This document shows positions 38,971-53,256 of a DNA stretch of 64,000 nt, one piece after another. The notes beneath the pieces were generated by a model. The model was not told the origin of the DNA. It made no database searches and worked only from the letters and a program-made list of their open reading frames with translations. Both the position numbers and the translations under genes were made by a program. Position 1 is the stretch's first letter. Each line of letters begins with the position of its first letter. Source of the stretch: Trichomonas vaginalis G3 (lineage: Eukaryota; Parabasalia; Trichomonadida; Trichomonadidae); NCBI RefSeq assembly GCF_026262505.1, contig NC_067205.1:21077645-21141644 (forward strand), read 5' to 3'.

Positions 38971-39724
38971 AAAATTCAATGAGGTGAGAAAAGAGGTGAG
39001 ATCTCACCTCTTCACCTAAACATTATTTTTGGGTCATTTACGCTCATTACGAAGAAATCATGACAAAACATATACGAAGAAATCATGACAAAATATAAAC
39101 GTTCATTCCGATGAAGAAATCATGAAAATTCAATGAGGTGAGAAAAGAGGTGAGATCTCACCTCTTCACCTAAAATATATTTTTGTCTGATTTACGCTCA
39201 TTACGATGAAGAAATCATGACAAAACATTTACGAAGAAGAAATCATGACAAAGCATATACGCTCATTACGATGAAGAAATCATGACAAAACATTTACGAT
39301 GAAGAAGTCTTGACAAAGCATATACGTTCATGTTTGACACATTCATTTACACTCATTACGATGAAGAAATCATGACAAAACATATACAATGAAGAAATCA
39401 TGAGATTAGAAATGAGATTAGAAATGAGGTTAGATCTAACCATCTACCCTAAACATTATTTTTAGTCGTTTACGTTCATTACGATGAAGAAGTTTCGACA
39501 CATTCATTTACGCTCATTACGATAAAATCATCATGACAAAACATATACGTTCATTACGATGAAGAAATCATGAAAATTCAATGAGGTGAGAAAAGAGGTG
39601 AGATCTAACCATCTACCCTAAACATTATTTTTGGATCATTTACACTCATTCCGATGAAGAAGTTTCGACAAAACATTAACGATAAAATCATCATGACAAA
39701 ACATTAACGTTCATTACGATGAAG
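38971..39724 (+). repeat. D block, unit 6
   Basis: Palindromes 38991-39012, 39145-39166 and 39428-39441 (TTAG type); chimera 39595-39610. Confidence 0.93.
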
Positions 39725-39917
39725 TGTTCTGATGAAGTCATAACTGCCTTCCTCCTGTGTTGTTGTCTAAATGTCATGTTGTCTCATTTTTTCAGAGAAG
39801 TTAAATGACCTGGTAGCACATGGTAACATGGTAGCACCTTCAGTTCTTCAAAATAATTAATTATTGAATGACCTAAAAACCATTAATGAAAACATTATTT
39901 TTGGATCATTTACACTC
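39725..39917 (+). repeat. E module, unit 7
   Basis: One A fewer before the AT palindrome. The linker palindrome that follows is interrupted by two bases (core 40041-40050). Confidence 0.9.
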
Positions 39918-40223
39918 ATTACGATGAAGAAGTTTCGACAAAAACATTAACGTTCATTACGATGAAGAAGTTTTGACAAAACATATACGTTCATTACGAT
40001 GAAGAAATCATGAAAATTCAATGAGGTGAGAAAAGAGGTGTGAGATCTCACCTCTTCACCTAAACATTATTTTTGGGTCATTTACGCTCATTACGATGAA
40101 GAAATCATGAAAAACATTTACGAAGAAGTTTTGAAAACATATACGTTCATTACGATGAAGAAATCATGACAAAAACATTTACGAAGAAGTTTTGACAAAA
40201 CATATACGTTCATTACGATGAAG

Positions 40224-40662
40224 TTTATTTCCTGCTGTGTTGTCAAAATGTCATGTTGTCACACTTTTTCAGAGAAGTTAAATGACCGAGTGACACATGG
40301 TGACGTAGTGACACCTTCAGTTCTTCAAAAATAAGTCATAACTGCCTTCCTCCTGTGTTGTTGTCTAAATGTCATGTTGTCTCATTTTTTCAGAGAAGTT
40401 AAATGACCGAGTGACACATGGTGACGTAGTGACACCTTCAGTTCTTCAAAAATAAGTCATAACTGCCTTCCTCCTGTGTTGTTGTCAAAATGTCATGAGT
40501 TAAATTACCTGGTGACCGAGTGACACCTTCAGTTCTTCAAAAATAAGTCATAACTGCCTTCCTCCTGTGTTGTTGTCTAAATGTCATGTTGTCTCATTTT
40601 TTCAGAGAAGTTAAATGACCTGGTGACACATGGTGACGTAGTGACACCTTCAGTTCTTCAAA
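40224..40662 (+). repeat. F array, unit 7 (four copies)
   Basis: Four-copy allele, short third copy. Confidence 0.92.
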
Positions 40663-40865
40663 AATAATTAATTATTGAATAACCTGAAACCATGAACGTA
40701 AACATTATTTTTGGATCATTTACGCTCATTACGATGAAGTTTTGACACGAAGTGAAGAATTGCACTTCGTCAAAAAAGTGAAGGTTCCCGACGGTTTCAA
40801 ACCGCCATACTTTACATTTTGTACAAAAATATTGTGAGTAAATGAACTCATTATTTTTTGCATCA
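40663..40865 (+). repeat. G module, unit 7
   Basis: Full-length copy, here leading to C without an A block. Confidence 0.9.
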
Positions 40866-41001
40866 TGACAAAACATATACGAAGAAATCATGACAAAACA
40901 TTTACGCTCATTACGATGAAGAAGTCATGAAAATTCATGAGGTGAGAAAAGAGGTGAGAAAAGAGGTGAGATCTCACCTCTTCACCTAAACATTATTTTT
41001 G

Positions 41002-42010
41002 GGTCATTTACGTTCATTACGAAGAAATCATGACAAAACCTATACGAAGAAATCATGACAAAACATTTACGATGAAGAAGTCATGACAAAGCATATACGA
41101 TGAAGTTTCGACAAATCATTTACGTTCATGTTTGACAAAGCATATACGATGAAATCATGACAAAACATATACGAAGAAGTTTCGACAAAACATGTACGAT
41201 GAAATCATGACAAAACATATACGATGAAGTTTTGACAAAACATATACGAAGAAGTCATGACAAAACATAAACGAAGAAGTCATGACAAAACATTTACGAT
41301 GAAGAAGTCATGACAAAACATAAACGAAGAAATCATGACAAAACATTTACGATGAAGAAGTCATGACAAAGCATAAACGAAGAAATCATGACAAATCATT
41401 TACGTTCATTACGATGAAGAAATCATGACAAAACATGTACGTTCATGTTTGACAAAACATTTACGATGAAGAAATCATGACAAAACATAAACGAAGAAAT
41501 CATGACAAATCATTTACATTCATTACGATGAAGAAGTCATGACAAAACATGTACGTTCATGTTTGACAAAACATTTACGATGAAGTTTCGACAAAACATT
41601 TACACTCATTACGATGAAGAAGTCATGACAAATCATTTACGTTCATTACGATGAAGAAGTCTTGACAAAACATTTACGCTCATGTTTGACAAAACATTTA
41701 CACTCATTACGATGAAGAAGTCTTGACAAAGCATATACGTTCATTACGATGAAGAAGTCATGACAAAACATATACGCTCATTTGACAAAACATATACGCT
41801 CATTACGATGAAGAAATCATGACAAAACATTTACGATGAAGTAGTGACAAAACATATACGATGAAGAAGTCTTGACAAAACATTTACGCTCATGTTTGAC
41901 AAAGCATATACGTTCATTACGATGAAGAAGTCATGACAAAGCATATACGATGAAATCATGACAAAACATAAACGAAGAAATCATGACAAAACATTTCCGA
42001 TGAAGAAATC
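41002..42010 (+). repeat. C block, unit 7 (short unit)
   Basis: Carries the 38 bp segment and two ATACGCTC copies, one shortened (CTCATTTGAC). It follows G and its palindrome directly. Confidence 0.9.
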
Positions 42011-42767
42011 ATGAAAATTCAATGAGGTGAGAAAAGAGGTGAGATCTCACCTCTTCACCTAAACATTATTTTTGGGTCATTTACGCTCATTACGAAGAAA
42101 TCATGACAAAACATATACGAAGAAATCATGACAAAATATAAACGTTCATTCCGATGAAGAAATCATGAAAATTCAATGAGGTGAGAAAAGAGGTGAGATC
42201 TCACCTCTTCACCTAAAATATATTTTTGTCTGATTTACGCTCATTACGATGAAGAAATCATGACAAAACATTTACGAAGAAGAAATCATGACAAAGCATA
42301 TACGCTCATTACGATGAAGAAATCATGACAAAACATTTACGATGAAGAAGTCTTGACAAAGCATATACGTTCATGTTTGACACATTCATTTACACTCATT
42401 ACGATGAAGAAATCATGACAAAACATATACAATGAAGAAATCATGAGATTAGAAATGAGATTAGAAATGAGGTTAGATCTAACCATCTACCCTAAACATT
42501 ATTTTTAGTCGTTTACGTTCATTACGATGAAGAAGTTTCGACACATTCATTTACGCTCATTACGATAAAATCATCATGACAAAACATATACGTTCATTAC
42601 GATGAAGAAATCATGAAAATTCAATGAGGTGAGAAAAGAGGTGAGATCTAACCATCTACCCTAAACATTATTTTTGGATCATTTACACTCATTCCGATGA
42701 AGAAGTTTCGACAAAACATTAACGATAAAATCATCATGACAAAACATTAACGTTCATTACGATGAAG
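42011..42767 (+). repeat. D block, unit 7
   Basis: Palindromes 42034-42055, 42188-42209 and 42471-42484 (TTAG type); chimera 42638-42653. Confidence 0.93.
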
Positions 42768-42960
42768 TGTTCTGATGAAGTCATAACTGCCTTCCTCCTG
42801 TGTTGTTGTCTAAATGTCATGTTGTCTCATTTTTTCAGAGAAGTTAAATGACCTGGTAGCACATGGTAACATGGTAGCACCTTCAGTTCTTCAAAATAAT
42901 TAATTATTGAATGACCTAAAAACCATTAATGAAAACATTATTTTTGGATCATTTACACTC
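42768..42960 (+). repeat. E module, unit 8
   Basis: Shares the one-A deletion of unit 7. Linker palindrome 43075-43096. Confidence 0.9.
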
Positions 42961-43290
42961 ATTACGATGAAGAAGTTTCGACAAAACATTAACGTTCATT
43001 ACGATGAAGAAGTTTTGACAAAACATATACGTTCATTACGATGAAGAAATCATGAAAATTCAATGAGGTGAGAAAAGAGGTGAGATCTCACCTCTTCACC
43101 TAAACATTATTTTTGGGTCATTTACGCTCATTACGATGAAGAAATCATGACAAAACATTTACGAAGAAGTTTTGACAAAACATATACGAAGAAGTTTTGA
43201 CAAAACATATACGTTCATTACGATGAAGAAATCATGACAAAACATTTACGAAGAAGTTTTGACAAAACATATACGTTCATTACGATGAAG

Positions 43291-43728
43291 TTTATTTCCT
43301 GCTGTGTTGTCAAAATGTCATGTTGTCACACTTTTTCAGAGAAGTTAAATGACCGAGTGACACATGGTGACGTAGTGACACCTTCAGTTCTTCAAAAATA
43401 AGTCATAACTGCCTTCCTCCTGTGTTGTTGTCTAAATGTCATGTTGTCTCATTTTTTCAGAGAAGTTAAATGACCGAGTGACACATGGTGACGTAGTGAC
43501 ACCTTCAGTTCTTCAAAAATAAGTCATAACTGCCTTCCTCCTGTGTTGTTGTCAAAATGTCATGAGTTAAATTACCTGGTGACGAGTGACACCTTCAGTT
43601 CTTCAAAAATAAGTCATAACTGCCTTCCTCCTGTGTTGTTGTCTAAATGTCATGTTGTCTCATTTTTTCAGAGAAGTTAAATGACCTGGTGACACATGGT
43701 GACGTAGTGACACCTTCAGTTCTTCAAA
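43291..43728 (+). repeat. F array, unit 8 (four copies)
   Basis: Four-copy allele; one C missing in the third copy (GGTGACGAGTGAC). Confidence 0.92.
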
Positions 43729-43931
43729 AATAATTAATTATTGAATAACCTGAAACCATGAACGTAAACATTATTTTTGGATCATTTACGCTCATTACGA
43801 TGAAGTTTTGACACGAAGTGAAGAATTGCACTTCGTCAAAAAAGTGAAGGTTCCCGACGGTTTCAAACCGCCATACTTTACATTTTGTACAAAAATATTG
43901 TGAGTAAATGAACTCATTATTTTTTTGCATC
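43729..43931 (+). repeat. G module, unit 8
   Basis: One extra T in the last T-run; followed by two palindromes. Confidence 0.9.
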
Positions 43932-44239
43932 ATGACAAAACATATACGAAGAAATCATGACAAAACATTTACGCTCATTACGATGAAGAAGTCATGAAAA
44001 TTCATGAGGTGAGAAAAGAGGTGAGATCTCACCTCTTCACCTAAACATTATTTTTGGGTCATTTACGTTCATTACGAAGAAGTCATGACAAAACCTATAC
44101 GAAGAAATCATGACAAAACATTTACGCTCATTTCGATGAAGAAGTCATGAAAATTCATGAGGTGAGAAAAGAGGTGAGAAAAGAGGTGAGATCTCACCTC
44201 TTCACCTAAACATTATTTTTGGGTCATTTACGTTCATTA

Positions 44240-44700
44240 CGAAGAAGTCATGACAAAACCTATACGAAGAAATCATGACAAAACATTTACGATGAAGAAG
44301 TCATGACAAAGCATATACGATGAAGTTTCGACAAATCATTTACGTTCATGTTTGACAAAGCATATACGATGAAATCATGACAAAACATTTACGATGAAAT
44401 CATGACAAAACATTACGAAGAAATCATGACAAAACATTTACGATGAAGTCATGACAAAACATATACGAAGAAGTTTCGACAAAACATGTACGATGAAATC
44501 ATGACAAACATATACGATGAAGTTTTGACAAAACATATACGAAGAAGTCATGACAAAACATAAACGAAGAAGTCATGACAAAACATAAACGAAGAAATCA
44601 TGACAAAACATAAACGAAGAATCATGACAAAACATTTACGATGAAGAAGTCATGACAAAGCATAAACGAAGAAATCATGACAAATCATTTACGTTCATAG
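44240..44700 (+). repeat. C' segment, unit 8
   Basis: Pre-A segment; small indels near 44690-44760 at its right edge. Confidence 0.85.
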
Positions 44701-44709
44701 ACTGAAGAA

Positions 44710-46870
44710 ATCATGACACATTACGTTCATGTTTGACAAAGCGATATACGATGAAGTTTGTGACAAAACATTTACGATGAAGTCTTGACAAATCATATAC
44801 GAAGAAGTCATGACAAAACATTTACGAAGAAGTCTTGACAAATCATTTACGAAGAAGTCTTGACACGAAGTGAAGATTTGCACTTCGTCAAAAAAGTGAA
44901 GGTTCGACAAAACATTTACGTTCATGTTTGACAAAACATATACGTTCATGTTTGACAAAGCATATACGATGAAGTTTTGACACGAAGTGAAGATTTGCAC
45001 TTCGTCAAAAAAGTGAAGGTTCGACAAAACATTTACGTTCATGTTTGACAAAGCATATACGATGAAGTTTCGACAAAACATATACGTTCATGTTTGACAA
45101 AGCATATACGATGAAGTTTTGACACGAAGTGAAGATTTGCACTTCGTCAAAAAAGTGAAGGTTCGACAAAACATTTACGTTCATGTTTGACAAAGCATAT
45201 ACGATGAAGTTTTGACACGAAGTGAAGATTTGCACTTCGTCAAAAAAGTGAAGGTTCGACAAAACATTTACGTTCATGTTTGACAAAACATATACGTTCA
45301 TGTTTGACAAAGCATATACGATGAAGTTTTGACAAAACATTTACGAAGAAGTCTTGACAAATCATTTACGAAGAAGTCTTGACACGAAGTGAAGATTTGC
45401 ACTTCGTCAAAAAAAGTGAAGGTTCGACAAAACATTTACGTTCATGTTTGACAAAGCATATACGATGAAGTTTTGACACGAAGTGAAGATTTGCACTTCG
45501 TCAAAAAAGTGAAGGTTCGACAAAACATTTACGTTAATGTTTGACAAAGCATATACGATGAAGTTTTGACACGAAGTGAAGATTTGCACTTCGTCAAAAA
45601 AGTGAAGGTTCGACAAAAACATTTACGTTCATGTTTGACAAAGCATATACGATGAAGTTTCGACAAAACATATACGTTCATGTTTGACAAAGCATATACG
45701 ATGAAGTTTTGACACGAAGTGAAGATTTGCACTTCGTCAAAAAAGTGAAGGTTCGACAAAACATATACGTTCATGTTTGACAAAGCATATACGATGAAGT
45801 TTTGACAAAACATTTACGATGAAGTCTTGACAAATCATATACGAAGAAGTCATGACAAAACATTTACGAAGAAGTCTTGACAAATCATTTACGAAGAAGT
45901 CTTGACACGAAGTGAAGATTTGCACTTCGTCAAAAAAGTGAAGGTTCGACAAAACATTTACGTTCATGTTTGACAAAACATATCGTTCATGTTTGACAAA
46001 GCATATACGATGAAGTTTTGACACGAAGTGAAGATTTGCACTTCGTCAAAAAAGTGAAGGTTCGACAAAACATTTACGTTAATGTTTGACAAAGCATATA
46101 CGATGAAGTTTTGACACGAAGTGAAGATTTGCACTTCGTCAAAAAAGTGAAGGTTCGACAAAACATTTACGTTCATGTTTGACAAAGCATATACGATGAA
46201 GTTTCGAAAAACATATACGTTCATGTTTGACAAAGCATATACGATGAAGTTTCGACAAAACATATACGTTCATGTTTGACAAAGCATATACGATGAAGTT
46301 TTGACAAAACATTTACGATGAAGTCTTGACAAATCATATACGAAGAAGTCATGACAAAACATTTACGAAGAAGTCTTGACAAATCATTTACGAAGAAGTC
46401 TTGACACGAAGTGAAGATTTGCACTTCGTCAAAAAAGTGAAGGTTCGACAAAACATTTACGTTCATGTTTGACAAAACATATACGTTCATGTTTGACAAA
46501 GCATATACGATGAAGTTTTGACACGAAGTGAAGATTTGCACTTCGTCAAAAAAGTGAAGGTTCGACAAAACATTTACGTTCATGTTTGACAAAGCATATA
46601 CGATGAAGTTTCGACAAAACATATACGTTCATGTTTGACAAAGCATATACGATGAAGTTTTGACAAAACATTTACGATGAAGTCATGACAAAACATTTAC
46701 GAAGAAGTCTTGACAAATCATTTACGAAGAAGTCTTGACAAAACATATACGATGAAGTTTTGACACGAAGTGAAGATTTGCACTTCGTCAAAAAAGTGAA
46801 GGTTCGACAAAACATATACGTTCATGTTTGACAAAGCATATACGAAGAAGTCTTGACAAAACATATTCGA
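44710..46870 (+). repeat. A block, unit 8
   Basis: Clean 93-mers, with a few indels at the left edge (44690-44765). TTAATG marks near 45535 and 46080. Confidence 0.93.
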
Positions 46871-47038
46871 AGAAGTCATGACAAAACATATACGCTCATG
46901 TTTGACAAAACATATACGAAGAAATCATGACAAAACATTTACGCTCATTACGATGAAGAAGTCATGAAAATTCATGAGGTGAGAAAAGAGGTGAGAAAAG
47001 AGGTGAGATCTCACCTCTTCACCTAAACATTATTTTTG

Positions 47039-48010
47039 GGTCATTTACGTTCATTACGAAGAAATCATGACAAAACCTATACGAAGAAATCATGACAAAA
47101 CATTTACGATGAAGAAGTCATGACAAAGCATATACGATGAAGTTTCGACAAATCATTTACGTTCATGTTTGACAAAGCATATACGATGAAATCATGACAA
47201 AACATATACGAAGAAGTTTCGACAAAACATGTACGATGAAATCATGACAAAACATATACGATGAAGTTTTGACAAAACATATACGAAGAAGTCATGACAA
47301 AACATAAACGAAGAAGTCATGACAAAACATTTACGATGAAGAAGTCATGACAAAACATAAACGAAGAAATCATGACAAAACATTTACGATGAAGAAGTCA
47401 TGACAAAGCATAAACGAAGAAATCATGACAAATCATTTACGTTCATTACGATGAAGAAGTCATGACAAAACATGTACGTTCATGTTTGACAAAACATTTA
47501 CGATGAAGAAATCATGACAAAACATAAACGAAGAAATCATGACAAATCATTTACATTCATTACGATGAAGAAGTCATGACAAAACATGTACGTTCATGTT
47601 TGACAAAACATTTACGATGAAGTTTCGACAAAACATTTACACTCATTACGATGAAGAAGTCATGACAAATCATTTACGTTCATTACGATGAAGAAGTCTT
47701 GACAAAACATTTACGCTCATGTTTGACAAAACATTTACACTCATTACGATGAAGAAGTCATGACAAAACATATACGCTCATGTTTGACAAAACATATACG
47801 CTCATTACGATGAAGAAATCATGACAAAACATTTACGATGAAGTAGTGACAAAACATATACGATGAAGAAGTCTTGACAAAACATTTACGCTCATGTTTG
47901 ACAAAGCATATACGTTCATTACGATGAAGAAGTCATGACAAAGCATATACGATGAAATCATGACAAAACATAAACGAAGAAATCATGACAAAACATTTCC
48001 GATGAAGAAA
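47039..48010 (+). repeat. C block, unit 8
   Basis: Variant without the 38 bp segment, as in the other long units from unit 4 on. Confidence 0.9.
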
Positions 48011-48769
48011 TCATGAAAATTCAATGAGGTGAGAAAAGAGGTGAGATCTCACCTCTTCACCTAAACATTATTTTTGGGTCATTTACGCTCATTACGAAGA
48101 AATCATGACAAAACATATACGAAGAAATCATGACAAAATATAAACGTTCATTCCGATGAAGAAATCATGAAAATTCAATGAGGTGAGAAAAGAGGTGAGA
48201 TCTCACCTCTTCACCTAAAATATATTTTTGTCTGATTTACGCTCATTACGATGAAGAAATCATGACAAAACATTTACGAAGAAGAAATCATGACAAAGCA
48301 TATACGCTCATTACGATGAAGAAATCATGACAAAACATTTACGATGAAGAAGTCTTGACAAAGCATATACGTTCATGTTTGACACATTCATTTACACTCA
48401 TTACGATGAAGAAATCATGACAAAACATATACAATGAAGAAATCATGAGATTAGAAATGAGATTAGAAATGAGGTTAGATCTAACCATCTACCCTAAACA
48501 TTATTTTTAGTCGTTTACGTTCATTACGATGAAGAAGTTTCGACACATTCATTTACGCTCATTACGATAAAATCATCATGACAAAACATATACGTTCATT
48601 ACGATGAAGAAATCATGAAAATTCAATGAGGTGAGAAAAGAGGTGAGATCTAACCATCTACCCTAAACATTATTTTTGGATCATTTACACTCATTCCGAT
48701 GAAGAAGTTTCGACAAAACATTAACGATAAAATCATCATGACAAAACATTAACGTTCATTACGATGAAG
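48011..48769 (+). repeat. D block, unit 8
   Basis: Palindromes 48036-48057, 48190-48211 and 48473-48486 (TTAG type); chimera 48640-48655. Confidence 0.93.
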
Positions 48770-48963
48770 TGTTCTGATGAAGTCATAACTGCCTTCCTCC
48801 TGTGTTGTTGTCTAAATGTCATGTTGTCTCATTTTTTCAGAGAAGTTAAATGACCTGGTAGCACATGGTAACATGGTAGCACCTTCAGTTCTTCAAAAAT
48901 AATTAATTATTGAATGACCTAAAAACCATTAATGAAAACATTATTTTTGGATCATTTACACTC
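48770..48963 (+). repeat. E module, unit 9
   Basis: Linker palindrome 49078-49099. Confidence 0.9.
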
Positions 48964-49268
48964 ATTACGATGAAGAAGTTTCGACAAAACATTAACGTTC
49001 ATTACGATGAAGAAGTTTTGACAAAACATATACGTTCATTACGATGAAGAAATCATGAAAATTCAATGAGGTGAGAAAAGAGGTGAGATCTCACCTCTTC
49101 ACCTAAACATTATTTTTGGGTCATTTACGCTCATTACGATGAAGAAATCATGACAAAACATTTACGAAGAAGTTTTGACAAAACATATACGTTCATTACG
49201 ATGAAGAAATCATGACAAAACATTTACGAAGAAGTTTTGACAAAACATATACGTTCATTACGATGAAG

Positions 49269-49707
49269 TTTATTTCCTGCTGTGTTGTCAAAATGTCATG
49301 TTGTCACACTTTTTCAGAGAAGTTAAATGACCGAGTGACACATGGTGACGTAGTGACACCTTCAGTTCTTCAAAAATAAGTCATAACTGCCTTCCTCCTG
49401 TGTTGTTGTCTAAATGTCATGTTGTCTCATTTTTTCAGAGAAGTTAAATGACCGAGTGACACATGGTGACGTAGTGACACCTTCAGTTCTTCAAAAATAA
49501 GTCATAACTGCCTTCCTCCTGTGTTGTTGTCAAAATGTCATGAGTTAAATTACCTGGTGACCGAGTGACACCTTCAGTTCTTCAAAAATAAGTCATAACT
49601 GCCTTCCTCCTGTGTTGTTGTCTAAATGTCATGTTGTCTCATTTTTTCAGAGAAGTTAAATGACCTGGTGACACATGGTGACGTAGTGACACCTTCAGTT
49701 CTTCAAA
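49269..49707 (+). repeat. F array, unit 9 (four copies)
   Basis: Four-copy allele, no visible disturbance. Confidence 0.92.
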
Positions 49708-49910
49708 AATAATTAATTATTGAATAACCTGAAACCATGAACGTAAACATTATTTTTGGATCATTTACGCTCATTACGATGAAGTTTTGACACGAAGTGA
49801 AGAATTGCACTTCGTCAAAAAAGTGAAGGTTCCCGACGGTTTCAAACCGCCATACTTTACATTTTGTACAAAAATATTGTGAGTAAATGAACTCATTATT
49901 TTTTGCATCA
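49708..49910 (+). repeat. G module, unit 9
   Basis: Full-length copy, leading to C without an A block. Confidence 0.9.
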
Positions 49911-50047
49911 TGACAAAAACATATACGAAGAAATCATGACAAAACATTTACGCTCATTACGATGAAGAAGTCATGAAAATTCATGAGGTGAGAAAAGAGG
50001 TGAGAAAAGAGGTGAGATCTCACCTCTTCACCTAAACATTATTTTTG

Positions 50048-51050
50048 GGTCATTTACGTTCATTACGAAGAAATCATGACAAAACCTATACGAAGAAATC
50101 ATGACAAAACATTTACGATGAAGAAGTCATGACAAAGCATATACGATGAAGTTTCGACAAATCATTTACGTTCATGTTTGACAAAGCATATACGATGAAA
50201 TCATGACAAAACATATACGAGAAGTTTCGACAAAACATGTACGATGAAATCATGACAAAACATATACGATGAAGTTTTGACAAAACATATACGAAGAAGT
50301 CATGACAAAACATAAACGAAGAAGTCATGACAAAACATTTACGATGAAGAAGTCATGACAAAACTAAACGAAGAAAATCATGACAAAACATTTACGATGA
50401 AGAAGTCATGACAAAGCATAAACGAAGAAAATCATGACAAATCATTTACGTTCATTACGATGAAAAATCATGACAAAACATGTACGTTCATGTTTGACAA
50501 AACATTTACGATGAAGAAATCATGACAAAACATAAACGAAGAAATCATGACAAATCATTTACATTCATTACGATGAAGAAGTCATGACAAAACATGTACG
50601 TTCATGTTTGACAAAAACATTTACGATGAAGTTTCGACAAAACATTTACACTCATTACGATGAAGAAGTCATGACAAATCATTTACGTTCATTACGATGA
50701 AGAAGTCTTGACAAAACATTTACGCTCATGTTTGACAAAACATTTACACTCATTACGATGAAGAAAAGTCTTGACAAAGCATATACGTTCATTACGATGA
50801 AGAAGTCATGACAAAACATTACGCTCATGTTTGACAAACATATACGCTCATTACGATGAAGAATCATGACAAAACATTTACGATGAAGTAGTGACAAAAC
50901 ATAATACGAAGAAGTCATGACAAAACATTACGCTCATGTTTGACAAAGCATATACGTTCATTACGATGAAGAAGTCATGACAAAGCATATACGATGAAAT
51001 CATGACAAAACATAACGAAGAATCATGACAAAACATTCCGATGAAGAAAT
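50048..51050 (+). repeat. C block, unit 9 (short unit)
   Basis: Has the 38 bp segment, like unit 7, with many small indels from about 50220. Confidence 0.88.
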
Positions 51051-51803
51051 CATGAAAATTCAATGAGGTGAGAAAAGAGGTGAGATCTCACCTCTTCACC
51101 TAAAATTATTTTTGTCATTTACGCTCATTACGAAGAAATCATGACAAAAACTTACAAGAATCATGACAAAATATAAACGTTCATTCCGATGAAGAAATCA
51201 TGAAAATTCAATGAGGTGAGAAAAGAGGTGAGATCTCACCTCTTCACCTAAAATATATTTTTGTCTGATTTACGCTCATTACGATGAAGAAATCATGACA
51301 AAACATTTACGAAGAAGAAATCATGACAAAGCATATACGCTCATTACGATGAAGAAATCATGACAAAACATTTACGATGAAGAAGTCTTGACAAAGCATA
51401 TACGTTCATGTTTGACACATTCATTTACACTCATTACGATGAAGAAATCATGACAAAACATATACAATGAAGAAATCATGAGATTAGAAATGAGATTAGA
51501 AATGAGGTTAGATCTAAACCATCTACCCTAAACATTATTTTTAGTCGTTTACGTTCATTACGATGAAGAAGTTTCGACACATTCATTTACGCTCATTACG
51601 ATAAAATCATCATGACAAAACATATACGTTCATTACGATGAAGAAATCATGAAAATTCAATGAGGTGAGAAAAGAGGTGAGATCTAACCATCTACCCTAA
51701 ACATTATTTTTGGATCATTTACACTCATTCCGATGAAGAAGTTTCGACAAAACATTAACGATAAAATCATCATGACAAAACATTAACGTTCATTACGATG
51801 AAG
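51051..51803 (+). repeat. D block, unit 9
   Basis: Palindromes 51075-51096 and 51223-51244. The TTAG-type site (51506-51520) has an extra A and is no longer perfect. Chimera 51674-51689. Confidence 0.92.
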
Positions 51804-51997
51804 TGTTCTGATGAAGTCATAACTGCCTTCCTCCTGTGTTGTTGTCTAAATGTCATGTTGTCTCATTTTTTCAGAGAAGTTAAATGACCTGGTAGCACAT
51901 GGTAACATGGTAGCACCTTCAGTTCTTCAAAAATAATTAATTATTGAATGACCTAAAAACCATTAATGAAAACATTATTTTTGGATCATTTACACTC
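51804..51997 (+). repeat. E module, unit 10
   Basis: Linker palindrome 52112-52133. Confidence 0.9.
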
Positions 51998-52327
51998 ATT
52001 ACGATGAAGAAGTTTCGACAAAACATTAACGTTCATTACGATGAAGAAGTTTTGACAAAACATATACGTTCATTACGATGAAGAAATCATGAAAATTCAA
52101 TGAGGTGAGAAAAGAGGTGAGATCTCACCTCTTCACCTAAACATTATTTTTGGGTCATTTACGCTCATTACGATGAAGAAATCATGACAAAACATTTACG
52201 AAGAAGTTTTGACAAAACATATACGAAGAAGTTTTGACAAAACATATACGTTCATTACGATGAAGAAATCATGACAAAACATTTACGAAGAAGTTTTGAC
52301 AAAACATATACGTTCATTACGATGAAG

Positions 52328-52766
52328 TTTATTTCCTGCTGTGTTGTCAAAATGTCATGTTGTCACACTTTTTCAGAGAAGTTAAATGACCGAGTGACAC
52401 ATGGTGACGTAGTGACACCTTCAGTTCTTCAAAAATAAGTCATAACTGCCTTCCTCCTGTGTTGTTGTCTAAATGTCATGTTGTCTCATTTTTTCAGAGA
52501 AGTTAAATGACCGAGTGACACATGGTGACGTAGTGACACCTTCAGTTCTTCAAAAATAAGTCATAACTGCCTTCCTCCTGTGTTGTTGTCAAAATGTCAT
52601 GAGTTAAATTACCTGGTGACCGAGTGACACCTTCAGTTCTTCAAAAATAAGTCATAACTGCCTTCCTCCTGTGTTGTTGTCTAAATGTCATGTTGTCTCA
52701 TTTTTTCAGAGAAGTTAAATGACCTGGTGACACATGGTGACGTAGTGACACCTTCAGTTCTTCAAA
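52328..52766 (+). repeat. F array, unit 10 (four copies)
   Basis: Four-copy allele, no visible disturbance. Confidence 0.92.
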
Positions 52767-52969
52767 AATAATTAATTATTGAATAACCTGAAACCATGAA
52801 CGTAAACATTATTTTTGGATCATTTACGCTCATTACGATGAAGTTTTGACACGAAGTGAAGAATTGCACTTCGTCAAAAAAGTGAAGGTTCCCGACGGTT
52901 TCAAACCGCCATACTTTACATTTTGTACAAAAATATTGTGAGTAAATGAACTCATTATTTTTTGCATCA
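52767..52969 (+). repeat. G module, unit 10
   Basis: Full-length copy; followed by two palindromes. Confidence 0.9.
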
Positions 52970-53256
52970 TGACAAAACATATACGAAGAAATCATGACAA
53001 AACATTTACGCTCATTACGATGAAGAAGTCATGAAAATTCATGAGGTGAGAAAAGAGGTGAGATCTCACCTCTTCACCTAAACATTATTTTTGGGTCATT
53101 TACGTTCATTACGAAGAAGTCATGACAAAACCTATACGAAGAAATCATGACAAAACATTTACGCTCATTCGATGAAGAAGTCATGAAAATTCATGAGGTG
53201 AGAAAAGAGGTAGAAAAGAGGTGAGATCTCACCTCTTCACCTAAACATTATTTTTG

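Larger units (their letters stand above)
34143..39724 (+). repeat. HOR unit 6 (5582 bp, long type, three F copies)
   Basis: Near-identical to unit 5 in block order and length. Differences seen are mostly small indels, concentrated at 35340-35460 just after the G/palindrome segment. Confidence 0.86.
39725..42767 (+). repeat. HOR unit 7 (3043 bp, short type, no A block)
   Basis: E, linker, F (four copies), G and one palindrome (40961-40982) lead straight into C (41002-42010) and D. The whole hairpin-rich A block and the C' segment are missing. The linker palindrome has a 2-bp insertion, leaving only the core TGAGATCTCA at 40041-40050. Confidence 0.87.
42768..48769 (+). repeat. HOR unit 8 (6002 bp, long type, two palindromes after G)
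   Basis: Unlike units 4-6, G is followed by two palindromes (44016-44037 and 44181-44202) before C' (44240-44700) and A (44710-46870). Units 7 and 8 together make the first ~9.04 kb super-repeat. Confidence 0.86.
48770..51803 (+). repeat. HOR unit 9 (3034 bp, short type, no A block)
   Basis: Same short architecture as unit 7: E, F (four copies), G, palindrome 50007-50028, C and D. Its C block (50220-51170) has many 1-4 bp length differences from unit 7, so it is either older or poorly polished there. Confidence 0.86.
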
